Notes under the pieces: model-generated
Databases searched by the model: none
What the model was told of the DNA's origin: nothing
What the model saw: the letters and a program-made list of their open reading frames with translations, nothing else
Translations under genes and position numbers: made by a program
Shown here: positions 40,386 to 50,845 of the stretch, piece by piece
How the letters are laid out: every line of letters starts with the position of its first letter
Numbering within the stretch: position 1 is the first letter of the stretch
NCBI GenBank assembly: GCA_030374805.1
Contig: JARGSG010000224.1
Location: 1 to 64,000 of the forward strand
DNA length: 64,000 nt
Reading direction: 5' to 3'
Source of the DNA: Gracilaria gracilis
Lineage: Eukaryota > Rhodophyta > Florideophyceae > Gracilariales > Gracilariaceae

Positions 40386-43300
40386 CTATGGAGGAAAGAC
40401 GTCAAGTGCATTAAGATACTCTTCAAAGTGTCTATCAACAGGTTTGTCTTGCTCATTTTGTGTCGTCAGGCCCACAGCTTCTTCCAGGAACGTGCGAACT
40501 AAACCTCGCAGTTTTTCCAATGACGAACAAGCGATTTGCTCGCTTGCTTTGCATGATTCAATGGCCTGCAGCTGTTCTATGTTTGCTTCTTCCTTGGCGT
40601 TCTCAGTGACACTTTTCAATACTTTAGATGATAGTTCAAGTACATCGATTTCATTAGGGTTTCTGATGAGCTTCGTCACTCGCCCACCTATGGCTGGTGC
40701 CAATGCGCAAATCAACTCTTGGAATTTCTCTTTGTAAGTATCAGTCAGATGCTTCTGATCCTGGAGTTCTTTCTTGAGCTTTGCAACTTCTTCCTGTGAT
40801 TCCTTCAGTTTATAGCCTTCTTCAGTAGGATGTGGTTCTTTTGCTCTTGGTTGGCTCGATACTCCTGCATCTCGAGCAGCAGCTGCTGCTGCAACTGCTC
40901 CCGCAGCCGCCGCAGTTGCCGCAATTTGTGACCATGGAATCATGGACGATATATCAGAAACTCTCAATGTTCCTGGGGTTGGTCTTTCACGTGAGCTCCC
41001 ATTTGCGGCATCACTTCCCCCTTCAACCCCTCTGCCACAGTGGCGAACTAAGCTGCCCCTGGACGATTGTTTTGCTCCCATTCCATCGTCAAGGCATACA
41101 TGTTCTCCCATTTGTGGAACAGTATTTGGGTCATTGACTTCCTCACCAGTTCCGCAGTGCTGCTGCCTTTGCTCCTGGGAGTTTCCCTCATCAGCCATGA
41201 CCCGATTCGCAGGAGCAGACTGAATCGGCTGGGTGTTGGGCGGATTTAATTTGGTTGCTGCCCCGTGAGGCACTGCCTCGGGCGACGGTTGTGCAGGGAT
41301 GCGAGGGTGACCCTCCCTCATATTGGAACGCAGATATTGCGGGGTGTCGCGCTTCGGAACGGATTTTAGTTGCGATGGAGTCTTCAATCCGGCGTCGATG
41401 TCACTCAAGTCTAGAAAATCCTTTGATATGTCGATTCCATTCAGAGGGTTAGCCTCGAGTACGTCCTCGGCGGTTACATCGAGAAACGGATTGGCTGTAT
41501 TTGGAGATGGCATTCCTGGCATCGAACCGAACTGAGTAGGAACACCCCGTTGCGGAATGTCTTGAACTGTCCTCATTGGAGTTTGTAGCAAAGCAAGAGC
41601 CGGTGTAACGGGCTTACTCTTATCACCAAATGGATCGGGAATGTCATGACTGGCTTGGCGACAGTCTTCGGTATGAGCTCCGATGCCGTTCTGTAATCTT
41701 GATACACCGTTTAACTCAGCAACAACCTTCGTCTCATAATCTCGTTCAGGATCAACATCCGCCGAAGTTTTTCCCACACCCGACTGGCCATCATACTCCC
41801 TAGAGCGAAGGTTTAGGAGCAACTTAATGGCTTCCTCTTCGTTATTTCTCCTGTTCCGAGTTTCAGGGGTATCTCCTTCAAACCTGGTGTTCGCCAGGGT
41901 TTGGGGATTCGGCTCCGTATCTTTGGGGGCTGTGACAGTACATGGTCTCTCACAAATGCGTTGTGCATTAGAGGCATTCGTGCCAGGCTCGGTGTCATAT
42001 GGTTGAGGATGTCCAGAAACGACAGGAACAGGTCCATCGGCTGATGCCAAGAGCAATTCGTGTGGGATATGTTGTCGGGTTTCAGGGTATACCTTGACGG
42101 TAGAATTCCGGTTGTTGATATCAACAACCTGAGCGCTGCTGTGGACTACAACTTCCCTCACTAGAGGCACAGACACTGGCTTTCCCTTACGAGTAACTTC
42201 AGAACGTGTAGGACAAGTTATAGCAGTGTTTCGTCGCCCCGGCCGAGACTCCGACACAACCGCATTATTAAATCGCTCGTCACCGCTAATCGCTTGTTCT
42301 TTGTCGTTAGTGGGGTTTTGGCCTTCGTTGTATACGTTCGGTCTTTCAGTATTTCCACTGTCGCCTTGATCGCCTCCACGAGATGAAGCCGGTGGTTGAG
42401 AACTCATGAGTGGGTCTGGGAGACGGACATCTGCGGCGGACGTCCCTTTCCCAACCACACAGGCTTTGGGCGCATTCTCTTTGTACCCCCATCTGGCATG
42501 ATTCACAACAGGATGTTCTGTGTTATCGGATGGGAAGACAGCAGCTTCCAAACCTCTAAGCTCTGAATCCGTGTGACGCACTGTGCTCGGTAGCGGTTTT
42601 GCTTTGGCAGCTTTCTCCAACATGTTGCCCGGTGAGGAAGTTGATCTTGAACGTGGACTGTCGCTCTCATCGAGACTAAACGGATCCGTGCGAAGTTCGG
42701 CCCCATCCGAAGCCACAATCTCTGGGGTGCAGCTATCGAAGCCGATAGGGCTCTGCAAGTTTGGAATGGGCGATGTAGTATCCAGCACCCCATTATCATG
42801 ACTTGGACCGACGTTCACCAAACTAGCATCAAACGCAACGGAATTACGCGGCCTTTTCATTGCGTTTCCCAAAGTCGACGTGGAAGATCGCGATCGTTTC
42901 CGACACTCCTTGGGAGGTGAGATGGGCGAAATCGGTCGCTTCTCTAGCACTCTGACAGGCACTTTCTGACGACAAACATCATCTGATTGATTGCATGTAC
43001 TTGTTCCTCCCGCATTCATGGCACAAGTCCATTGCGCGCTCGATGTATCAGATGGATGGGGTACGTTAGGGCCTAGTTGACGCCAGTGCGCACAAACGTC
43101 ACATCGGACCCACTTGAGCATAGGATCCTTACAATGACTACGATAAGCGTTTACCATGGAACCATACTGGGTCCAGAACAACTTGAGTGACTGACCCAAG
43201 GCAAAAATGAGGTCCTGGTAGGCATCGTCCTCCTCGAAAGACTGCATGTTGGATGTAGGAGTAAGATGATCGGCTTCGACGATGGCGACGACTCTGATTT

Positions 43301-44261
43301 GATTGCGAGGCTGAATCTGGAAGCCGAGCTTCAGATAGGGCTTAACGAGGCGTTGTTTGTAGTACAAAAGCATACCGTACTCGTTTTCATGTGCACAGTG
43401 GTCGAAGCCAAGGCGGAACTCGAGGTTTTTCGAAGCGTGCGATGAACAGGAGTGTGATGCGGCAGTCGGGGTGTAATTGTACACGAAATCTTGCCGTCCA
43501 AACATACTAGCAGAGAGTCGACGTTCGCGAACTATTCGATCGCGCAGATATATGCGAAATGTAGGATTGAGATAGAGCATTTCCAGATATGAGCGCAGCG
43601 AATGTGACAAGCGTATTGAGGATATAAAATGATTATGTTCCTTGTGAGCAAGCGCTGATAAACGAATATCATAGCGATCCGTGGAAAAGTCGAGCTCGAG
43701 CTCGGCCTGCTGCAAATCCCTCTTGAGCGATGAAATGGCGACGAGCGTTCCAGTAGGTGAAATGGAGTCGAAGACGTGCGAAATGTGGCTCACAGTTTGC
43801 CATGGAGAGTATGTGCAAACAGCGGCTACGAGGCGGTCGCGATCGTTGACAGAATTATGCCAGCGCATTACAATATTGGGCGGGCAGCTCTCCGGGTCTC
43901 GCAAATCGGCCACGCGCTCGCGACTAAGCAAGGCCACATAACAAGCGTCCGGCGTCTTGGACAGAATGGTGACATCGGCGCCGAGGCGAAAGGCAGCCGC
44001 CTGCCACGGGCACGCGTACGCATCGCCCTTGAGCCATTGGCGCACGGGCGTGTGCACAGCAGTTCGGGCTTGCAGCTGCGCGTCCGACAGCCCCTGTCCG
44101 CGATCGCGCAAGACGAAGAACGGCTCGCCGCGCGCCGAGCGGTGCACGTCGATCCACACGCCGTTGCTCGACTGCGCGGCGTCGAGCAGCTGCGCGAACG
44201 CGCCCAGCGGCCACTTGTGCGAGCGCGCGGCGGGCGACGGGCGCCGACGTCTGGGCGTCAT
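40386..44261 (-). CDS. MORC-like protein with CW zinc finger and degenerate ATPase motifs
   Basis: MORC proteins are GHKL ATPases that compact chromatin. ATG 44261 gives 1291 aa; the longer frame from 44300 begins at GTG. Residues 15-260 align by eye with the MORC ATPase (HKWPLGAFAQLLDAAQ, VLRDRGQGLS, FRLGADVTILSKTP), and the S5-like region follows (YYKQRLVKPYLKLG). However, the Mg/ATP residues are replaced (see findings). A CW finger at about 384-425 reads CDVCAHWRQLGPN ... WTCAMNA ... CNQ and would read histone H3K4 methylation. A disordered region of about 700 residues follows, then a C-terminal coiled coil (EEVAKLKKELQDQKHLTDTY). Nuclear location is inferred. Confidence 0.82.
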   Translation of the reverse strand: MTPRRRRPSPAARSHKWPLGAFAQLLDAAQSSNGVWIDVHRSARGEPFFVLRDRGQGLSDAQLQARTAVHTPVRQWLKGDAYACPWQAAAFRLGADVTILSKTPDACYVALLSRERVADLRDPESCPPNIVMRWHNSVNDRDRLVAAVCTYSPWQTVSHISHVFDSISPTGTLVAISSLKRDLQQAELELDFSTDRYDIRLSALAHKEHNHFISSIRLSHSLRSYLEMLYLNPTFRIYLRDRIVRERRLSASMFGRQDFVYNYTPTAASHSCSSHASKNLEFRLGFDHCAHENEYGMLLYYKQRLVKPYLKLGFQIQPRNQIRVVAIVEADHLTPTSNMQSFEEDDAYQDLIFALGQSLKLFWTQYGSMVNAYRSHCKDPMLKWVRCDVCAHWRQLGPNVPHPSDTSSAQWTCAMNAGGTSTCNQSDDVCRQKVPVRVLEKRPISPISPPKECRKRSRSSTSTLGNAMKRPRNSVAFDASLVNVGPSHDNGVLDTTSPIPNLQSPIGFDSCTPEIVASDGAELRTDPFSLDESDSPRSRSTSSPGNMLEKAAKAKPLPSTVRHTDSELRGLEAAVFPSDNTEHPVVNHARWGYKENAPKACVVGKGTSAADVRLPDPLMSSQPPASSRGGDQGDSGNTERPNVYNEGQNPTNDKEQAISGDERFNNAVVSESRPGRRNTAITCPTRSEVTRKGKPVSVPLVREVVVHSSAQVVDINNRNSTVKVYPETRQHIPHELLLASADGPVPVVSGHPQPYDTEPGTNASNAQRICERPCTVTAPKDTEPNPQTLANTRFEGDTPETRNRRNNEEEAIKLLLNLRSREYDGQSGVGKTSADVDPERDYETKVVAELNGVSRLQNGIGAHTEDCRQASHDIPDPFGDKSKPVTPALALLQTPMRTVQDIPQRGVPTQFGSMPGMPSPNTANPFLDVTAEDVLEANPLNGIDISKDFLDLSDIDAGLKTPSQLKSVPKRDTPQYLRSNMREGHPRIPAQPSPEAVPHGAATKLNPPNTQPIQSAPANRVMADEGNSQEQRQQHCGTGEEVNDPNTVPQMGEHVCLDDGMGAKQSSRGSLVRHCGRGVEGGSDAANGSSRERPTPGTLRVSDISSMIPWSQIAATAAAAGAVAAAAAARDAGVSSQPRAKEPHPTEEGYKLKESQEEVAKLKKELQDQKHLTDTYKEKFQELICALAPAIGGRVTKLIRNPNEIDVLELSSKVLKSVTENAKEEANIEQLQAIESCKASEQIACSSLEKLRGLVRTFLEEAVGLTTQNEQDKPVDRHFEEYLNALDVFPP

Positions 44262-44936
44262 GGGCAGTCCAACACGCGCGGCGGCAGCACCAACTTGCAC
44301 TCGCCGTCGCTGACGCGCCGCCCGTCCACGGCCGTCATGGAGGCCTGAAACACTCGTAGATACTCGTAGATACGGGCGCGGCGCGCGGGAAGGCTTGCGC
44401 CACTGCTGTCGATGGGTCGATGGATCGTCGCTCAGCTAACACGCGTGCACGGCGCAAAGCTGCAGGTAGCCGCGGCGGCCTGCGGCAGCCTGCGGCTACT
44501 TGCAGCGGCGCGCGGCTACGCAGCTTCGCAGCTGCGCAGCTACACGCAGCTGCGCAGCTACACGGAGTGCGGCGCAGCCGGCTGCGCGGCGGAGAAACGC
44601 AATGCCAGCAATGACAGCAAGGGCGGAGAAAACGCTGTGCGCGTGGCGCGCGCGTGCGCGAGCTGCGACACGTCATTGGCGGCACGCCAATCTACGCGCA
44701 CCGTTGCGCGTCCAATGGCGGCGCGCGCGCGCAATGCGGCGCCCGACATGCGCGTGGCGCGTTGGCGCCATGGTTGTTGAGGTCGCATCGCGAGCAACTC
44801 TGCCGACGCAGGCAACGCTCCCCTGCCACGCCCAAGGCGTCGCCGCTGACCGCTGTGACCTGCTGTACGGTTTCTCCGTTCCGTTCGCGCGAGCGCAATA
44901 AAAACCCTGCCTGCCTTGCTCCTGGCGCCTCCCACT
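44262..44936. other. CpG-rich divergent promoter between MORC-like gene and gnd
   Basis: Very GC-rich, with many GCGC words; long frames here are by-products of composition. It contains an 18-bp tandem repeat and a short ACTCGTAGAT doublet near 44346-44365. Confidence 0.45.
44528..44563. repeat. 18-bp tandem repeat (two perfect copies)
   Basis: GCAGCTGCGCAGCTACAC is repeated exactly. It sits in a longer stretch of degenerate GC(A/T)GC(G/C)-type repeats from about 44470 to 44600. Confidence 0.9.
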
Positions 44937-46580
44937 ATGCCTACCTTGTCAGCCGCCTTCCTCTCTCCGCTGCCATTGTCTCGGTCGCGCATTGCCTCGC
45001 CGTCTGTCTCGCTTCGTGTTCCGCCTCGTCGCATCCAATTCGTTCCGTCGCTACCCCGACGCACTCCCATCATGGTCATCTCAGAAAGCCCCACCACCAC
45101 CGCGGCCACTGCCGCTCCCACCGGCCTCGCCGAGATCGGCCTGGTCGGCCTCGCCGTCATGGGGCAGAACCTCGCACTCAACATTGCCGAGAAGGGCTTC
45201 TCCATTGCCGTGTACAATCGCAGCTCTGCCAAGGTCGATGACACCGTCGCCCGCGCTGAGCGCGAGAACCTGTCGGAGAGGCTCACTGGCTACAAGGATG
45301 TCGCCGAGTTTATCCAGGGTCTTGCCCGCCCGAGGAAGATCATCATGCTCGTCAAGGCAGGCGCCCCGGTTGATGCCACCATCGCCACCTTGCAGGGCCT
45401 TTTGGAGGAGGGCGATCTCATCATCGATGGCGGAAATGAATTCTTCACCAACACTGAGAGAAGGGGAAAGGCCTTGCAGGACAAGGGTATCATGTACATG
45501 GGAATGGGTGTGTCTGGCGGAGAGGAAGGTGCTCGTTATGGTCCCAGTCTCATGCCGGGAGGTCCGAAGAGCGCCTGGGAACTCATCAAGCCCATGATGG
45601 AGAAGGTCAGTGCCCAGGTTGACGACGGACCCTGTGTCACCTACATCGGCCCGGGAGGCTCTGGCAACTACGTCAAGATGATTCACAACGGTATTGAGTA
45701 TGGAGACATGCAGCTTATCGGCGAGGCCTATGACCTTCTGCGCAACGTTGCGGGTCTGTCCGTGGAAGAGATCTCAGACGTTTTCGAGGAGTGGAACGCC
45801 GCCGAATTGCAGAGCTTCCTTATTGAGATCACTGCCAAGATTCTTCGTCAGAAGGATGATGTTGTCAACGACGGCTCCTACCTCGTGGACAAAGTTTTGG
45901 ATCAGACTGGATCGAAGGGTACGGGAATGTGGACCATGCAAGAAGCCGCTGCCAGAGGCGTCCCGGCTCCCACAATTGGCGCCGCCTTAGAAGCTCGATT
46001 CATTTCCGCTCTGAAGAAGGACCGTCAGATCGCCTGCGGCGTACTCGAGGGACCCTCCTTCTCTGCTGAAACAAACCCTGACATGAAGAAGCAGATTGTT
46101 GCCGATGTACGCAAGGCACTCTATGCCTCAAAAATCTGCTCCTACGCGCAAGGTATGAACATCATCAGAACTGCTGGTGTCGACGGTGACTGGGGCCTTA
46201 ACCTTGGTGCCATCTCTCGTATCTGGAAGGGTGGTTGCATCATTCGCGCCAAGTTCTTGGATCGTATCAAGGCTGCGTACGACCGTGAGGCCAGTCTTCC
46301 GTCGTTGCTTCTCGACGAGGAGTTCGCTGCGGAACTCATTGGCGCTCAAGAAAGCTGGCGGCGCATTGCTGTTCTCGCCATCACAAACGGTATTGCAATC
46401 CCGGCCACGGCTAGCTCTCTCAACTACTACGACAGCTTCAGACGGGAAGTTCTCATGTCTGCCCAAATGGTACAGGCGCAGCGTGACTTCTTTGGGTCAC
46501 ACACTTACAAGCGTCTTGACAAGGACGGTGTGTATCACACTCGCTGGAGCTCCGATGGCGTCTCGGTCAAGCAAGATTAA
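44937..46580 (+). CDS. gnd: 6-phosphogluconate dehydrogenase (decarboxylating), plastid-type
   Basis: The enzyme oxidises 6-phosphogluconate to ribulose 5-phosphate, CO2 and NADPH in the pentose phosphate pathway. ATG 44937 gives 547 aa, of which about 65 are a Ser/Arg/Pro-rich transit peptide (MPTLSAAFLSPLPLSRSRIA); the upstream TTG is not a likely start. The core shows the NADP fold GLVGLAVMGQNLALN, the substrate loop GVSGGEEGARYGPSLMPGG and the catalytic Lys region GGSGNYVKMIHNGIEYGDMQ. The C terminus includes SSLNYYDSFR. Codon use is strongly C-ended compared with neighbours, suggesting high expression. An AATAAA lies 21 bp after the stop. Confidence 0.97.
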   Translation: MPTLSAAFLSPLPLSRSRIASPSVSLRVPPRRIQFVPSLPRRTPIMVISESPTTTAATAAPTGLAEIGLVGLAVMGQNLALNIAEKGFSIAVYNRSSAKVDDTVARAERENLSERLTGYKDVAEFIQGLARPRKIIMLVKAGAPVDATIATLQGLLEEGDLIIDGGNEFFTNTERRGKALQDKGIMYMGMGVSGGEEGARYGPSLMPGGPKSAWELIKPMMEKVSAQVDDGPCVTYIGPGGSGNYVKMIHNGIEYGDMQLIGEAYDLLRNVAGLSVEEISDVFEEWNAAELQSFLIEITAKILRQKDDVVNDGSYLVDKVLDQTGSKGTGMWTMQEAAARGVPAPTIGAALEARFISALKKDRQIACGVLEGPSFSAETNPDMKKQIVADVRKALYASKICSYAQGMNIIRTAGVDGDWGLNLGAISRIWKGGCIIRAKFLDRIKAAYDREASLPSLLLDEEFAAELIGAQESWRRIAVLAITNGIAIPATASSLNYYDSFRREVLMSAQMVQAQRDFFGSHTYKRLDKDGVYHTRWSSDGVSVKQD

Positions 46581-47014
46581 GAGGTTAGCATTGATAAACG
46601 AATAAAGGAATGTGTTTCCACTTGACAGTGAAGAATTTGTTTACTTCGCAAAGAAGTGGTGCCGCTTCAGCTTGTGCTCAATCGTGCGTTAGCCCTCTTA
46701 TCCCTTACAAGGGTAACGCTAACGTTAACCTTGTGTGCTCAGATAGATCGAATTTGTTTCATCAACAGTTAGCCTGAAAAGACCACTTTTCAACAGTATC
46801 TGTGTAGCTTGGACAGCAACACAGCAGATCATTGCTTGCGCTCCTTGTTGCGTCTGCAGGAGAGCAACGAGGGGATCAATGAGCTGTTGGTTACGTCCAC
46901 AGCCTAGTCGTCATAGCACCGTAGGAATTACTCAATTACCAGTAGTGAAGTTACCAGTAAGATCAACAATGTCAACGTCATTAGGAACAAAAAGATGTGT
47001 GTTCCAATGACGTA
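46581..47014. other. 3' intergenic with inverted copy of the recurrent motif
   Basis: It lies between two convergent genes. The motif at 46686-46700 is followed by a GGGTAACGCTAACGTTAACC stretch containing the palindrome AACGTT. No gene recognised. Confidence 0.5.
46686..46700 (-). repeat. inverted copy of recurrent intergenic motif
   Basis: It is the exact reverse complement of 14641-14655. Confidence 0.6.
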
Positions 47015-48139
47015 CTAGTCACGTTGCTCTATCCTCTTCAGGAAATCGAGGATTGCCGTTCGATAAGCAGCACCCCCTTGCCACCACGTATCCTGCGTAT
47101 TCACATTAAGTCCAGCAATTGTTAGTTCGTTTCTTGTACACAAGTGCGATGTCTGAAGTTACAAGACGTACATTGTGGTCACCGTTTTCCACGAAGTGCA
47201 TAACCGAAAAAGGTGCCTTTCGCGCTGCTTCACGGAGCTTTTTCATGTGCTCTGGGGGTACAAGCCCATCTTGCATTCCACTGTATCACCAGAAACGAGA
47301 AGAACATGAAGAAACGGTTTCCCACAGTTAGAATAGTACTTCTACAGCTAAAGGTCAACTTCGAAATAGCCTTACCTTAGAAACAGAATCGGAACCTGAA
47401 TCTTGTTGATGATGCTCAATGAATCCCAGCTGTTCCTGTTGAAGGCTTTGAAGGGCTTTAACACCGGTAGAACTGTGTCGACCAGGTCATTTGTTGACGT
47501 AAAAGTGTTTTCGACAATAACACCACGAATTGCGTCTTTGGCGGTTGCGCTTGAGGCGAGCGAAATAGCACACGCACCTCCAATTGACCTTCCGAAAACA
47601 TAGATGCGATTGGTATCAACAAGATCGCTCCTATCACGAATGTATTCCAAGGCGGCCTCCGCATCCAGTTTCATACCCTTCTCCGACGGGAAACCTTCGG
47701 AGCGGCCATATCCACGATACGAAACCATGAGAACATTGAATCCATCACGGTGATAGTAGCGAACATCTGGGAGTCTAAGATTAGAGCTTTTGAGTGAGAT
47801 TCAAAAGCACGTATAAAACGTTGGCGCAAAGTTGGAGGAATATGAAGCAACTCACCTGTGACCAATGTTTCCAGCGTTGCCGTGGAAGTATATCACGGTA
47901 GGCGAATCTTTGGGGCGCTGCTGTTTGACAAGCCATGCGTGAAGTCGAACGCGATCTGACGTAAAAACATCGACATCGTTGTAATCCATCCCATAATCGT
48001 CCGGACGCTTTTCGTACTCCCGAGTTGGAATCGTCGGGTGATATATTAGTTTCTCCTGAAGAACGTATAACGCCGCCAGCAGGGAACCACTGATCGCTGC
48101 TCCGGCCACGACCAAAGTCTGGAAGAGGTTGAGTGTCAT
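47015..48139 (-). CDS. alpha/beta hydrolase, ABHD13/Bem46 family, four exons
   Basis: The exons on the minus strand are 48139-47856, 47774-47376, 47280-47172 and 47092-47015, with introns of 79-95 bp and GT-AG ends. Joined they encode 289 aa with one N-terminal membrane anchor (LVVAGAAISGSLLAALYVL). The oxyanion segment FHGNAGNIGHRLPD spans the first splice. The nucleophile elbow GRSIGG gives Ser, and the catalytic His is in NGDHNDTW across the third splice. All match vertebrate ABHD13 in order and spacing. A frame open to 48319 offers an earlier ATG, but the anchor fits the start at 48139. The substrate is unknown; relatives may be depalmitoylases. Confidence 0.9.
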
Positions 48140-49509
48140 GGCTGGGTGTGCATGCGATGTATGACCTCGTCTACGGGCCCGAAAGGCAGTGGGGCTCCTG
48201 GGAGCCGCTCTTCTCCGCGCGATATGATTCACAGTGGGTGCGACCAAGAAGGAGGAAGACCGCGCCAGTAAGGACTTTCTGCAAGACTGTGAAGCTTGGA
48301 GTGCTTCGTGAACGCCCATTCAATCCTGACAAAGAGTGCTGGCGAGAACTTTTGCGGCGCCACCCAAGAGCTAAAGGCCCGTCCTAGATATCTATGATTC
48401 CCGCGACCTGATGACATTGGACCAAACAGCTTTCATCACGAACGCTCCCCAAGTTGCACAAATTGTTTGGTTTGACGTAATGTTTTCCCTAATACAAATT
48501 TTGGCTTTCTTCGATTCTTGCGCCAATACTGTCCTGAACAGTAATACTGTAATACTATACCATACTTTATACTGAACACAGGTGTATGACGGGGTAGTGC
48601 CGCTATGAACATTAACCTTGTCCTAAAACAAAAGAAGGGATACGGGGAAAAAGGTTCGGAGGGTTAAAAGAGGGGCCAACCTTGGGTTTTTGGGCTATGG
48701 CCTTCTATCGACGGTACGTGGGTTGAGGTTAATGTTGAGAGGGCTAGCTCTCCTCTAGCCTTGTACGAAGAAAGGCAGTCATGTGCTTTGGAGCCCAGGT
48801 CGCAGTTGGTGGCGCCAACTGGGCGCCGTGATGTGAACGTGTGCTTCTGTGCAGGCTTGTGATTCCAGATTGATGGGGTTAACCTCGGTGTATGAGAGTG
48901 ATCTCTTGATGCTACCTTTGGTATCTTTTGGTTTGAATCTTTCCCTATCGCTACTATTTTCTATACGCAGAACTTAGTACAAGGTAACACGCATCAAAAT
49001 TGTTTCATCATTCTCAATTTTACGAAGAGTAGAGTTAATGCAAGGGGGGTTAAGCGTATCCCTCTTTTTCTTCTTTTTCTTCATTGTGGACGCTGGGCCG
49101 TTACTTCTAACACAACAGAGATAGAGGGAGTGTGTAAAGTCCTTACAGATACTTCTCTTTCCTTAGGAAGGCCAGAATCTCTTTTCGCCCTTTCAATAGA
49201 ATTGAGAAAAGACTTCTGCCTCGTTGACAACCGAGAAACTTGCGGCGGCTTTAATTTGCTTCTGAAGCTACAAAAAAATAATATTTGATGGGCACAGCAG
49301 ATATTTCTAATTGGTTTTCTGCAAATATAGTTTTTAAAATAATTTTTTTGTGGTGGGCGATTGGACTTAATCATTGGAGGTTTTACGACAACCAACTTGG
49401 TCCAAGTCGTATGTATGGGACATTTCCTGAAGACGAGTTGCGCATCATCTGCTATTCCCTTTCTCTTTGAGAGCCCTCACGTTGATCGGGGTCACCTCCT
49501 TAAATTAAG
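48140..49509. other. 1.4-kb intergenic, no gene recognised
   Basis: It includes a loose repeat of AGTAATACTGTAATACTATA near 48540, a relative of the recurrent motif (GAGAGGGCTAGCTCTC, about 48736-48751) and an AT-rich stretch near 49300-49345. Short frames have no recognisable product. Confidence 0.5.
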
Positions 49510-50478
49510 ATGGCGGATCTAGGGTGGTGTACAATAGAGTCTGATCCGGGGGTGTTCACAGAACTACTGCGCGAAATTGGCGTCAAGAATGTGCAGGTTG
49601 AAGAGCTTTATGCTTTGGACAAGCACTTGATTACGCAGCATGGTCAAGTTTATGGACTCGTCTTCCTGTTCAAATACCGCGACGACGAACGTACAATTGC
49701 GCAGAACCGACCTGGAACGTTGTGCATTCCGCCTCCGGAATCGCTGTTCTTTGCCAATCAGACCATCACCAACGCCTGCGCGACCCAGGCGCTTCTTTCC
49801 ATTGTAATGAACTCCTCCTGTCTGTCAATAGGAGAAGAACTTTCCAGGTTTAAGGAGTTTTCGGCTGGCATGGATTCAATGACGAAAGGCATGGTGGTCT
49901 CCAACTCAGAAGTAATCCGCACTGCACACAACTCTTTTGCACCACAACATCAATTCGTTGTGGAAGACAGCCAAACAGCCGAGAAGGAGGACCCATTCCA
50001 TTTTGTAGCATACATTCCGCACGAAGGAAAAGTGTACGAACTGGACGGCCTGCAAGAGGGTCCGCGGGAACATGGAGCATATGATGAAAGTATAGACTGG
50101 CTGGATATAGTAACACCCATAATTTCGCAAAGAATAGAGGAATACGAAGGAAGCGAGATTCGCTTTAACATCATGATGCTTGTGGAAGACCCTCGGGAAC
50201 GTCTCGAAAGTGAGATCACTAAACTGCGGGAAAATGCGGAAGCCAACAACGGAAGAATAGCATCTATTGAAGCAGAGTTAGTACAGCAAGACGAGAAACA
50301 CGCGAGATGGCGCAGTGAAAACATACGAAGACGATGGAATTTTGTCCCGTTCATTGTTGATTTGTTCAAAGCGATCGCCGAATCAGGACAAGCAGAGAAA
50401 TTGATTGCGGATGCTACGGAGAAGAAGCAGAAAGACTATGAAAAGATAATGGAGAAACAAACCGACGAAAAAACGTAA
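49510..50478 (+). CDS. ubiquitin C-terminal hydrolase UCH37/UCHL5
   Basis: This deubiquitinase trims ubiquitin chains at the 26S proteasome (via RPN13). The 322-aa protein shows the complete catalytic set: oxyanion Gln in FFANQTITNACATQ, Cys90 in the same motif, His in DPFHFVAYIP and Asp in YELDGLQEGP. The C-terminal ULD segment WNFVPFIVDLFKAIAESGQA, followed by a Lys-rich tail, is what distinguishes UCH37 from short UCH-L1/L3 enzymes. Length matches human UCHL5 (329). No intron. Confidence 0.96.
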   Translation: MADLGWCTIESDPGVFTELLREIGVKNVQVEELYALDKHLITQHGQVYGLVFLFKYRDDERTIAQNRPGTLCIPPPESLFFANQTITNACATQALLSIVMNSSCLSIGEELSRFKEFSAGMDSMTKGMVVSNSEVIRTAHNSFAPQHQFVVEDSQTAEKEDPFHFVAYIPHEGKVYELDGLQEGPREHGAYDESIDWLDIVTPIISQRIEEYEGSEIRFNIMMLVEDPRERLESEITKLRENAEANNGRIASIEAELVQQDEKHARWRSENIRRRWNFVPFIVDLFKAIAESGQAEKLIADATEKKQKDYEKIMEKQTDEKT

Positions 50479-50845
50479 GGAACGATGCTTGAGGCGAAGA
50501 TACACCCTTTGAAGCTTAATGATTGTCTCCATAGTAACAAGACCGCGGGCGTGCAGGATGCCACAAAAGCATGAAAGCATGAGGTAAACCAAAATAACAC
50601 AAGGCTAACTTTACATGGGCCTTGCTTTAAGCCGTGTAGATAGGGTATTAGCGACCATGAGATGCGGACACGCAAAATGAAGACAAGGCGACTTGAAGCG
50701 AGAACTGACACCATTGATTGCCGTCACGTTGTTGGCTCCGGAGGAGGGGTTTGCAGTCGTGTGATACGGCAAAAGTGATAAGACCTGGAACAGTGCTCAG
50801 CTCGCTCTGGCGACACACGTTCTGCTCTTCATCGATTTCATTAGT
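50479..50845. other. 3' intergenic between convergent genes
   Basis: No gene recognised. Confidence 0.4.

Noticed and set aside
44412..44901. Several Ala/Arg-rich + strand frames before gnd
   Set aside because: The GC-rich tandem-repeat region makes all frames open; no targeting or domain feature links them to gnd.
45081..45686. 201-aa minus-strand frame in gnd
   Set aside because: It is antisense to strongly codon-biased gnd, a typical long shadow frame.
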